NCBI GenBank assembly: GCA_947453585.1
Contig: CANGHQ010000069.1
Coordinates: 1-7,930, forward strand
Reading direction: 5' to 3'
Source: Burkholderiales bacterium
GTDB taxonomy: Bacteria; Pseudomonadota; Gammaproteobacteria; Burkholderiales; Burkholderiaceae_C
DNA: 7,930 nucleotides
Positions 1 to 6,135 of this stretch are shown here, piece after piece (position 1 is the first letter of the stretch; the number at the start of each line of letters is the position of its first letter). The translations under genes and the position numbers were made by a program. Below the pieces are notes generated by a model. The model made no database searches. It saw nothing but the letters and a program-made list of their open reading frames with translations, and was not told where the DNA came from.

Positions 1-317
1 ACTGGGAACTGCTGCCCAACAACCAGCCGCAACGCCGTTTTAGCCAAAGCCGCGCCGTGGCGCTGGACATGGAAAGCGCCACCATTGCCGCCAACGGCTG
101 TCGCTGTCGGGTGCCCTACGGCACGCTCTTGTGCGTGAGCGACAAGCCGCTGCACGGCGAAATCAAACTCCCCGGCATGGCCAACCACTTTTACCGCGAG
201 CGCGTGGACCAGCACCTGCGCATCGGCATGCGCGCTGTCGAATTGCTGCGCGCGCGCGGGCTCGACCAGTTGCACAGCCGCAAGTTGCGTAGTTTTGCGG
301 AAGTTGCGTTTCAGTAG
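1..317 (+). CDS. amn: AMP nucleosidase, C-terminal part (5' end outside window)
   Basis: This enzyme hydrolyses AMP to adenine and ribose 5-phosphate in the cytoplasm, as part of purine salvage and AMP-level control. The reading frame enters at base 3 and gives 104 C-terminal residues ending at TAG 315-317. The segments LDMESATIAANG, RVPYGTLLCVSDKPLHGEIK, LPGMANHFYRERVDQHLRIG and LHSRKLRSF closely match my memory of the C-terminus of E. coli Amn, including the LDMES element of the nucleoside phosphorylase-like fold, where the acidic residue contacts the ribose. The frame is open to the left edge, so the 57 GTG is an internal valine and not a start. Full-length Amn is about 480-500 residues, so roughly the last fifth is present. 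The next gene starts 50 bases downstream with no clear terminator between, but no functional link to it is evident. Family identity is very secure. Confidence 0.95.
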   Translation, partial: WELLPNNQPQRRFSQSRAVALDMESATIAANGCRCRVPYGTLLCVSDKPLHGEIKLPGMANHFYRERVDQHLRIGMRAVELLRARGLDQLHSRKLRSFAEVAFQ

Positions 318-367
318 CCCCTGCGCCAGCACCAGTGGGCGGACCGAGCATCCACGACAATGGCCCC
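318..367 (+). other. Short intergenic gap between amn and the ABC transporter operon
   Basis: These 50 bases separate the amn stop from the first gene of the downstream cluster. I see no convincing hairpin followed by T's, so no intrinsic terminator. I also find no -10/-35 pair I would defend and no strong Shine-Dalgarno before the ATG at 368. The promoter for the cluster may lie inside amn or upstream of it, or be of a type I cannot recognise by eye. Confidence 0.5.
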
Positions 368-1306
368 ATGACTTCGCCCTCCCCCCTCCCCCCGCTGTTC
401 CAGGCCCAACACCTGACCAAGCGCTACGGCGACACCGATGTCGTCCAGGATTTGTCCTTCGAGATTGCCCCCGGCGAATGCTTGGGCGTGATTGGCCCCA
501 ATGGCGCGGGCAAAACCACCACCATCCGCATGTGCTTGGGGCTGACCGTGCCTGACGCCGGCAGCATCACCGCGCTGGGCCTGCATATGCCAGTGGACGC
601 GCTGGCCATCAAGGCGCAGTTGGGCGTGGTCACCCAGCTTGACACCTTGGACCCGGACTTCAATTGCGCCGAAAACCTGCTGGTCTATGGCCGGTATTTC
701 GGTCTGAAAGACGCCGAGATCAAGAAGCGCATTCCGGCGCTGCTGGAGTTTGCGTCCCTGACCAGCAAGGCCAAGGCCAAGCCGGGCGAACTCTCGGGCG
801 GCATGAAGCGGCGCCTGAGTCTGGCGCGCGCCCTGGTCAATGACCCCAAGCTGCTGCTGCTGGACGAACCCACCACCGGCCTGGACCCGCAAGCGCGCCA
901 CTTGATGTGGGAGCGGCTGCAGTTGCTGTTGCAGCAAGGCAAATCCATTTTGCTGACCACGCACTTCATGGACGAGGCAGAGCGCTTGTGTTCGCGCCTC
1001 CTGGTGCTGGACCACGGCAAAAAGATTGCCGAAGGCAAACCGCGCGACCTGATCGCCCAGTACCTGGAGCCCGACGTGGTGGAGGTCTATGGCGTAGGTG
1101 CCCTGGCGCTGGCCCAGAGCCCGCTGCGCGAACACGCGGCCCGGGTTGAGGTGAGTGGCGAGACGGTGTTTTTCTACACCCGCGACTCAGGTGCGCTCTT
1201 GCAGGCGCTGCACGCCTATCCGCAACTGCGCACCCTGCACCGCCCGGCCAACCTGGAAGACCTGTTTTTGAAATTGACCGGACGCCAGATCCGCGAGGAC
1301 GCCTGA
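368..1306 (+). CDS. nodI: NodI-family ABC transporter ATP-binding protein
   Basis: This is the cytoplasmic ATPase subunit of an ABC-2 type exporter, 312 residues from the ATG at 368. All ABC signatures are intact: Walker A GPNGAGKT (residues 43-50), Q-loop Q90, signature LSGGM (142-146), Walker B LLLLDEP (162-168) and switch His199 in LLTTHFMDEAERL. The C-terminal extension ends NLEDLFLKLTGRQIRED, typical of the NodI/DRA (daunorubicin-resistance-like) subfamily. A GTG at 335 would add 11 poorly conserved residues. I chose 368 because the family alignment begins about ten residues later (FQAQHLTKRYG), although neither start has a good ribosome-binding site. The stop is one base before the permease gene. 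In rhizobia NodIJ exports lipo-chitin Nod factors. No nod biosynthesis genes are present here, so the name marks the family and not the substrate. General betaproteobacterial members have no known substrate that I can state. Confidence 0.93.
   Translation: MTSPSPLPPLFQAQHLTKRYGDTDVVQDLSFEIAPGECLGVIGPNGAGKTTTIRMCLGLTVPDAGSITALGLHMPVDALAIKAQLGVVTQLDTLDPDFNCAENLLVYGRYFGLKDAEIKKRIPALLEFASLTSKAKAKPGELSGGMKRRLSLARALVNDPKLLLLDEPTTGLDPQARHLMWERLQLLLQQGKSILLTTHFMDEAERLCSRLLVLDHGKKIAEGKPRDLIAQYLEPDVVEVYGVGALALAQSPLREHAARVEVSGETVFFYTRDSGALLQALHAYPQLRTLHRPANLEDLFLKLTGRQIREDA
1295..1299 (+). promoter_or_regulatory. Shine-Dalgarno for the NodJ-like permease
   Basis: GAGGA lies inside the last codons of the ATPase gene, 8 bases before the ATG at 1308. 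It supports that start and tight translational coupling of the two transporter subunits. Confidence 0.6.
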
Positions 1307-1307
1307 T

Positions 1308-2135
1308 ATGAACACCCCTCTTATTGCCAACCCACCGCCGGCGCAAAGCCGTTGGCGCGCGCCGCGCCTGAGCATGCGCTTTTGGCCGGTCTTTTTGCGC
1401 AACCTGCTGGTCTGGCGCAAGCTGGCCATTCCCAGCCTTTTGGGCAATATTGCCGAGCCGCTGATGTGGCTGGTAGCCTTTGGCTACGGCATGGGCGCGC
1501 TGGTGGGCGAGATCAAGGTGGACGGGCAACCGGTGCCCTACATCCTGTTTCTGGCCAGCGGCTCGATTTGCATGAGCGCCATGCAGGCGGCGTCGTTTGA
1601 GGCGCTGTATTCGGCTTTTTCGCGCATGCATGTGCAAAAAACCTGGGACGGCATCATGAACGCGCCCGTGGGCCTGGACGACATTGTGCTGGCAGAAATG
1701 CTGTGGGCGGCCTTCAAGGCTTTGTTCACTGTGACCGCGATTTTGGGCGTGATGCTGGCGCTGGACATCAGCCACAGTCCCAAGATGCTGGTGGCCTGGC
1801 CGATTTTGCTGGGCGTGGGCATTACCTTTAGCTCGATGGCACTGGTGTTCAACGCCCTGGCCAAGGGCTACGACTTTTTCACCTACTACTTCACGCTGTT
1901 TTTGACGCCCACCATGTTTCTCAGTGGCGTGTTCTTCCCGCTAGACCAGCTGCCGCCCCTGGTGCGCCTGGTGGCGGACTGGCTGCCGCTGTCCAACGCG
2001 GTGGCGCTGGTGCGGCCCTTGTTCATGGACCAGTGGCCGCGCGATGTGTTGCACCACGGCGGCGTGCTGGTGGCCTATGCGGTGGTGTCGTTTTGGGTGG
2101 CGCTGGCTTTGACGCGTAAGCGCTTCGGGCAGTAG
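1308..2135 (+). CDS. nodJ: NodJ-family ABC-2 type permease
   Basis: This is the integral inner-membrane subunit that pairs with the ATPase encoded just upstream, 275 residues, a normal length for NodJ. After a cytoplasmic N-terminus (residues 1-40, basic, with RFWPVFLRNLLVWRK) there are about six hydrophobic segments, roughly at 42-64, 76-100, 131-153, 160-183, 190-212 and 248-268. The motif SGVFFPLDQLP (206-216) is characteristic of ABC-2 drug/polysaccharide/lipo-oligosaccharide permeases, and the segment around HVQKTWDGIMNAPVGLDDI (108-126) resembles the NodJ coupling region. The start at 1308 follows the upstream stop by one base and has a GAGGA at a sensible distance. The two genes almost certainly encode one homodimeric or heterotetrameric exporter. 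The substrate is unknown. An amphipathic glycolipid or a toxic small molecule would fit the family. Confidence 0.92.
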   Translation: MNTPLIANPPPAQSRWRAPRLSMRFWPVFLRNLLVWRKLAIPSLLGNIAEPLMWLVAFGYGMGALVGEIKVDGQPVPYILFLASGSICMSAMQAASFEALYSAFSRMHVQKTWDGIMNAPVGLDDIVLAEMLWAAFKALFTVTAILGVMLALDISHSPKMLVAWPILLGVGITFSSMALVFNALAKGYDFFTYYFTLFLTPTMFLSGVFFPLDQLPPLVRLVADWLPLSNAVALVRPLFMDQWPRDVLHHGGVLVAYAVVSFWVALALTRKRFGQ

Positions 2136-2140
2136 CCCCC

Positions 2141-4468
2141 ATGCAAACCCCAGCTGCCCCCATCCTGCGCGACCTGGTCTTGGTGGGTGGCGGCCACAGC
2201 CATGTGGGTGTGCTCAAAGCCTTTGCCATGCAGCCCTTGGCGGGCCTGCGCATCACGCTGATTTGCACCGACGCGCACACTCCTTACTCCGGCATGCTGC
2301 CGGGCTACGTGGCGGGCCACTACAGCTTTGACGAGGTGCACCTGGACCTGGTGCGCCTGTGCGTGTTTGCCGGGGCGCGCTTTGTGCGTGCCGAAGTCAC
2401 CGGCATCGACCGCGTGCGCCGCCAGGTGCTGCTGCGCGATCGACCAGCGTTGGACTACGACTTGTTGGCCATTAACACCGGCTCCACGCCCCAAACCGAC
2501 GCCGCGCCGGGTGCGGCCGTTCATGCGGTAAGCGTCAAACCAATTGCCTCTTTTAACCAGCGCTGGCTGGCGTTGCTGGGCGCGGTGCGCGCGGGCCAAG
2601 GGCCTCGCCGCATTGCGGTGGTGGGCGCAGGCGCGGGTGGCGTGGAGCTGCTGCTAGCCATGCAATATAGGCTGCGCGCCGAGCGCCAGGCCCTGGGTTT
2701 GGCGGGGCCGGAGCCGGTGTTTTCGCTGTTCTCCGCGTCCGAGGCGGTGCTGCCCACCCACAACCCACGCGTGCAGCGCCGCTTTGCCGCCGTGCTGCAG
2801 GCGCGCGGCGTGCAGTTGCACGCAGGGGTGCGGGTCAGCCAGGTGAGCGCTGCGGGGGTACAAATCCATCCATCCAACGGCACCCAGGATGCGTGGCAGG
2901 ACGCCGACGCCGTGTTCTGGGTCACCCAGGCCGGTGGCGGCGCCTGGCTGCAAGATACCGGGCTGGCGCTCAATGAAGCGAACTGCGTGCGGGTCAACGC
3001 CAAGCTGCAATCCATCACCGACCCACGCATTTTTGCCAGTGGCGACGTGGCCCATATGGACGGGCGGCCCCTGGAAAAAGCGGGCGTGTTTGCCGTGCGC
3101 ATGGGCATGCCGCTGGCGCGCAACCTGCGCCACGCCCTCTTGGGCCAGCCACTGCAGCCCTACCGGCCGCAGCGCCACTGGCTGGCGCTCATCAGCACCG
3201 GCGACCGCTATGCGGTGGCCTCGCGCGGGGCGTTGGACTTTGCCGGGGCCTGGGTCTGGCGTTGGAAGGACTGGATTGACCGGCGCTTTATGCAGCGCTT
3301 CTCGGATTTGGGCGTGGCCGCCATGGCCACAGCGCCTGCCGCTGGCGCGCCGGTGCTGGCCGACCTGAGCGCCTCTGAGGCGCAGCAGTCGTCTGCCGCG
3401 CAGGCCATGCGCTGCGGTGGTTGCGGCGCCAAGGTGGGTGCGGGCGTGCTGTCGCAGGCCTTGGGCGGCTTGTGCCCGCTGCCCAATGCCGACGTGCTGA
3501 TCGGCCTGGGTGCGCCCGACGACGCGGCTGTGGTGCGCGTGCCGCCGGGCAAGGCGGTGGTGCAGTCGGTGGATTTTTTCCGGGCATTTATCGACGACCC
3601 CTACCGCTTTGGGCAAATCGCGGCCAACCACGCGCTGGGCGATATTTTTGCCATGGGAGCGCAGCCCCACACCGCCACCGCCATTGCCACGGTGCCGCCG
3701 GGCCTGGACCGGCAAACCCGCATGCTACTGGCGCAGATGATGGGCGGCGCGGTCGAGGTGCTCAACGCTGCAGGCTGCACCCTGGTGGGCGGCCACACGG
3801 GTGAGGGCCAGGAGCTGGCGCTGGGCTTTGCCATCAACGGCTTGGTCGATATAGACGCGCAAGGCCAGTTGCAAGGCGTGCTGCAAAAAGGCGGCATGCA
3901 AAGCGGGGAGGTGCTTATATTGACCAAGCCTCTGGGCACGGGCACGCTGTTTGCGGCCCACGCACTGGGCCAGGCGCGCGGGCGCTGGGTGGAAGCGGCG
4001 CTGGGCAGCATGTGCCAATCCAGCCAGGCAGCGGCGCAGATTGTTCAAGCCCATGGCGCCAGCGCCTGCACCGACATCACCGGCTTTGGCCTGCTGGGCC
4101 ACCTGGTGGAAATGGCACGCGCGTCAAGCGTGGATGTGGATCTCGACCTGAACGCGCTGCCCGCGCTCGACGGTGCACTCGAATGCCTGCAAATGGGCAC
4201 CACCAGCTCGCTGCAAAGCGCCAACGCCCGCCAGGGGCAGGCTATCGCCAACGCAGACGCACTCAGCTCCCTCCCCGACACCGCGCTGCGCCTGGCCCTG
4301 GCTTTTGACCCGCAAACCGCCGGCGGCCTGCTGGCCAGCGTGGCAGCTGACCGGGCGCAAGACTGCGTGGCGGCACTGCGCGCAGCGGGTTATGCGCACA
4401 GCACGGCAGTTGCGCGCGTGCGCGGCGCGGGGGATGGGAAAACCCCGGTCTGGCTCGTGGAACAATAG
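2141..4468 (+). CDS. selD: Fusion protein: FAD/NAD(P)-dependent oxidoreductase + selenide, water dikinase (SelD)
   Basis: This single 775-residue protein carries two complete modules. Residues 1 to about 390 are an NDH-2-like pyridine nucleotide-disulfide oxidoreductase fold: first Rossmann motif VGGGHSHV (15-22), DYDLLAINTGS (105-115), second Rossmann motif VVGAGAGGVEL (160-170) and FAD-binding ASGD (299-302). It has no CxxC or CxxxxC redox pair. Its cysteines are C42, C74 and C282. A linker rich in Ala and Ser (about 395-422) leads to SelD (about 423-775, close to the usual 347 residues). SelD makes selenophosphate from selenide and ATP, releasing AMP and phosphate. Cys428 in GGCGAK matches the catalytic Cys/Sec17 of E. 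coli SelD, and Lys431 matches Lys20. Probable Mg/ATP aspartates lie in PDDAAV (459-464), HALGDIFAMG (497-506) and TDITGFG (644-650). LVGGHTGEG and FDPQTAGGLL are also conserved. Cysteine, not selenocysteine, is used. This fusion is known in some bacteria, but the role of the N-terminal domain is not established. Confidence 0.95.
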   Translation: MQTPAAPILRDLVLVGGGHSHVGVLKAFAMQPLAGLRITLICTDAHTPYSGMLPGYVAGHYSFDEVHLDLVRLCVFAGARFVRAEVTGIDRVRRQVLLRDRPALDYDLLAINTGSTPQTDAAPGAAVHAVSVKPIASFNQRWLALLGAVRAGQGPRRIAVVGAGAGGVELLLAMQYRLRAERQALGLAGPEPVFSLFSASEAVLPTHNPRVQRRFAAVLQARGVQLHAGVRVSQVSAAGVQIHPSNGTQDAWQDADAVFWVTQAGGGAWLQDTGLALNEANCVRVNAKLQSITDPRIFASGDVAHMDGRPLEKAGVFAVRMGMPLARNLRHALLGQPLQPYRPQRHWLALISTGDRYAVASRGALDFAGAWVWRWKDWIDRRFMQRFSDLGVAAMATAPAAGAPVLADLSASEAQQSSAAQAMRCGGCGAKVGAGVLSQALGGLCPLPNADVLIGLGAPDDAAVVRVPPGKAVVQSVDFFRAFIDDPYRFGQIAANHALGDIFAMGAQPHTATAIATVPPGLDRQTRMLLAQMMGGAVEVLNAAGCTLVGGHTGEGQELALGFAINGLVDIDAQGQLQGVLQKGGMQSGEVLILTKPLGTGTLFAAHALGQARGRWVEAALGSMCQSSQAAAQIVQAHGASACTDITGFGLLGHLVEMARASSVDVDLDLNALPALDGALECLQMGTTSSLQSANARQGQAIANADALSSLPDTALRLALAFDPQTAGGLLASVAADRAQDCVAALRAAGYAHSTAVARVRGAGDGKTPVWLVEQ

Positions 4469-4473
4469 GCCCC

Positions 4474-5625
4474 ATGACAGGTAACACGACCGCACCGGCT
4501 CACGCGCCTACCGACACCGCGCCCGCAGCCATACCCGAACTCCACGAAGCGCCCCTCCGGCCGTCGGCCCAGGGCTACCGCCGCCCGGTGCGGCTGCTCT
4601 TGTGGGGCGCGGGTCCTGCGCATTTGCGCTTTTTGAAGTCGCTGCAAAAGACGCCCATCGCCCACGCCGAAATCACGCTGCTCACCCCCCATGCACAGAT
4701 TTTTTCGCCCCGTATGCTGGCCGGCTTTATGGCCAATGAGTACGATATTTCGCAGTGCCTGACCGACATCGAACCACTGCTCCAGGGCAGCAGCGTGCGC
4801 TGGGCCGGTCGCCAGGGTCGGGCCATGGACGCGGCCTCACGCACCGTGCTGCTCGACGACCGCCAGGTGATGGACTACGACGTCTTGTCGATCAACATCG
4901 GCCCCCAGCCACACCGCGAGGCAGTGGAGCGCGCCATACCGGGCGCGCGCGAACATGGGCTGTTTGTGCCCCCGCTCGAAGGCTTCGTCAATGTCTGGCC
5001 CAAAGTCTGCGACATGGGGCGCAGCCGCGCCCTGCGTGTGGCGGTGGTGGGCCACTGCACCGTGGGCTTTGAGCTGGCGCTGGCCGTTCGCCAGCGCATG
5101 CCCACAGCTGCCGTGACCTGGGTGCCTGCGCCACAAGAGCCGCCGCGCGACTACGCCGACGCGCTGCACCAGCGCATGCTCGCCGCCCTGCGCGCGCAAC
5201 GCGTAACCGTGCTGTATGAACCCGTGGCCGCCTTGGAGCGCGACGATGTGGTGCTCTCCAGCGGCGCCCGACTGGCCTGCGACGTGCCGCTGCTGGTGCT
5301 GTCGCAGTCCACCCCGGCGTGGCTGCACGACACCGGTTTGGCTGACAGCAGAGAAGGTGCCATGTCACTGGGCCAGCACATCCTGACCGACGACCACGAG
5401 CGCAGCACCAGCCACCCCGAAGTGTTTTTTGTGCAGCACGACAGCCAGGTGCTGGCGCACAACCTGCGCGCCGCCATGAATGCCGAAGCCGCCCAATTGC
5501 GCCCGCTGCCTGTCCCCGGCCCCCGCTTTCTGTACGCCGGGGCGCAGCACGCGCTGTTGTGCTGGCGCGGACACTGCGCCCAGGGACGCGTTGCGGGCTG
5601 GCTCAAGCAGTATTTCAAGGGCTAG
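4474..5625 (+). CDS. Stand-alone paralog of the SelD-fused oxidoreductase domain, diverged cofactor motifs
   Basis: The 383-residue protein is alignable from end to end with the first 390 residues of the fusion just upstream. DYDVLSINIGPQP (134-146) matches DYDLLAINTGSTP, WLHDTGLA (283-290) matches WLQDTGLA, and MLAGFMANEYD (81-91) matches MLPGYVAGHYS. The cofactor motifs have drifted: first Rossmann WGAGPAHLRFL (44-54), second VVGHCTVGFEL (191-201) where the fusion has VVGAGAGGVEL, and VQHD (320-323) where the fusion has ASGD. FAD binding is still plausible, while NAD(P)H binding at the second site looks doubtful. Two cysteines, C363 and C368 (CWRGHC), appear where the fusion has none. The N-terminus (1-36) is Pro/Ala-rich. 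The ATG at 4474 sits 5 bases after the selD stop without a clear Shine-Dalgarno; GTG 4588 is a weaker alternative. Function is unknown. It could be a partner subunit of the fusion or a separate flavoprotein. Confidence 0.85.
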   Translation: MTGNTTAPAHAPTDTAPAAIPELHEAPLRPSAQGYRRPVRLLLWGAGPAHLRFLKSLQKTPIAHAEITLLTPHAQIFSPRMLAGFMANEYDISQCLTDIEPLLQGSSVRWAGRQGRAMDAASRTVLLDDRQVMDYDVLSINIGPQPHREAVERAIPGAREHGLFVPPLEGFVNVWPKVCDMGRSRALRVAVVGHCTVGFELALAVRQRMPTAAVTWVPAPQEPPRDYADALHQRMLAALRAQRVTVLYEPVAALERDDVVLSSGARLACDVPLLVLSQSTPAWLHDTGLADSREGAMSLGQHILTDDHERSTSHPEVFFVQHDSQVLAHNLRAAMNAEAAQLRPLPVPGPRFLYAGAQHALLCWRGHCAQGRVAGWLKQYFKG

Positions 5626-5650
5626 GCACCCGATTCCACCCATCCCCCTG

Positions 5651-5655
5651 AGGAG
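5651..5655 (+). promoter_or_regulatory. Strong Shine-Dalgarno deciding the Mpo1-like start
   Basis: AGGAG ends 6 bases before ATG 5662 and only 3 bases before the in-frame GTG 5659, so ATG 5662 is favoured. It is the best ribosome-binding site in the window and lies in the longest gap of the cluster (5626-5661). The gap shows no terminator hairpin. Confidence 0.75.
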
Positions 5656-5661
5656 ATTGTG

Positions 5662-6135
5662 ATGAACACCACCACCGACGCAGCCCAAGAAGACGACGTG
5701 CCTGAGCGCCGCATAGACGCCTTGCTGCACCACTACGGCCTGCGCCATGTTCACCCCACCAACGAACACATCCACATGGTGGCCATTCCAGCCATCATGC
5801 TGAGCCTGATCGGCCTGATGTTTGCGCTGCACCCGACACTTGCCCTGGTGTTTTTTGGCGCCAGCATGGTGTACTACGCGCGACTTTCCTGGCGCTTTAC
5901 CGTTTGCATGCTGCTGGTGTCATCGGTGATGCTGGCGGTGGTGGACGCGCTGGACGCGCGCGGCGTGCTGGTACCGGTATCGGTGCTGGTGTTTGTGGTG
6001 GCCTGGATTTTTCAATTCATCGGACACCGTATTGAGGGCAAGAAACCCTCGTTTTTTGAAGACGTCCAGTACCTGTGGGTCGGGCCGCTATTTGTGCTGA
6101 GCAAGGGCTTCTTGCGTCTGGGCGTGCACTGGTGA
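5662..6135 (+). CDS. Mpo1/DUF962-family membrane protein (putative 2-hydroxy fatty acid dioxygenase-like)
   Basis: This 157-residue polytopic membrane protein belongs to the DUF962/YGL010w family. Family hallmarks seen are HPTNEHIH (residues 31-38, containing the N-x3-H core with Asn34 and His38) and FQFIGHRIEGKKP (117-129), followed by FEDVQYLWVGPLFV. Hydrophobic segments are roughly at 40-56, 59-72, 80-96, 103-121 and 136-148. In yeast, Mpo1 is an ER Fe(II)-dependent dioxygenase that shortens 2-hydroxypalmitate by one carbon, with the conserved histidines needed for activity. Bacterial members are mostly uncharacterised, so the reaction here is extrapolation. Its stop overlaps the next gene's GTG in a GTGA arrangement, implying translational coupling. 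Family assignment is firm; biochemical function is moderate at best. Confidence 0.88.
   Translation: MNTTTDAAQEDDVPERRIDALLHHYGLRHVHPTNEHIHMVAIPAIMLSLIGLMFALHPTLALVFFGASMVYYARLSWRFTVCMLLVSSVMLAVVDALDARGVLVPVSVLVFVVAWIFQFIGHRIEGKKPSFFEDVQYLWVGPLFVLSKGFLRLGVHW

Noticed and set aside
282..309. Nine-base direct repeat AAGTTGCGT at 282 and 301
   Set aside because: It lies in two different codon phases of the conserved amn C-terminus. With only two copies, chance is the simplest explanation.
335..367. GTG 335 as start of the ABC ATPase
   Set aside because: The 11 extra residues do not resemble the family and there is no ribosome-binding site. ATG 368 gives the usual short N-terminus.
311..1135. 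Minus-strand open frame of 274 codons opposite the ABC ATPase
   Set aside because: The plus strand carries every ABC motif. The reverse frame is compositionally biased and shows no motif or ribosome-binding site.
2654..3715. Minus-strand open frame of 353 codons opposite the SelD fusion
   Set aside because: It spans the junction of two well-conserved plus-strand domains and its product is His/Arg/Gln-rich without homology I can recognise.
5659..5661. GTG 5659 as start of the Mpo1-like gene
   Set aside because: Only 3 bases from the AGGAG site, whereas ATG 5662 has a workable 6-base spacing.
5626..5661. Possible terminator or promoter between the paralog and the Mpo1-like gene
   Set aside because: No inverted repeat with a T-run and no recognisable -10/-35. 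Only the Shine-Dalgarno stands out.
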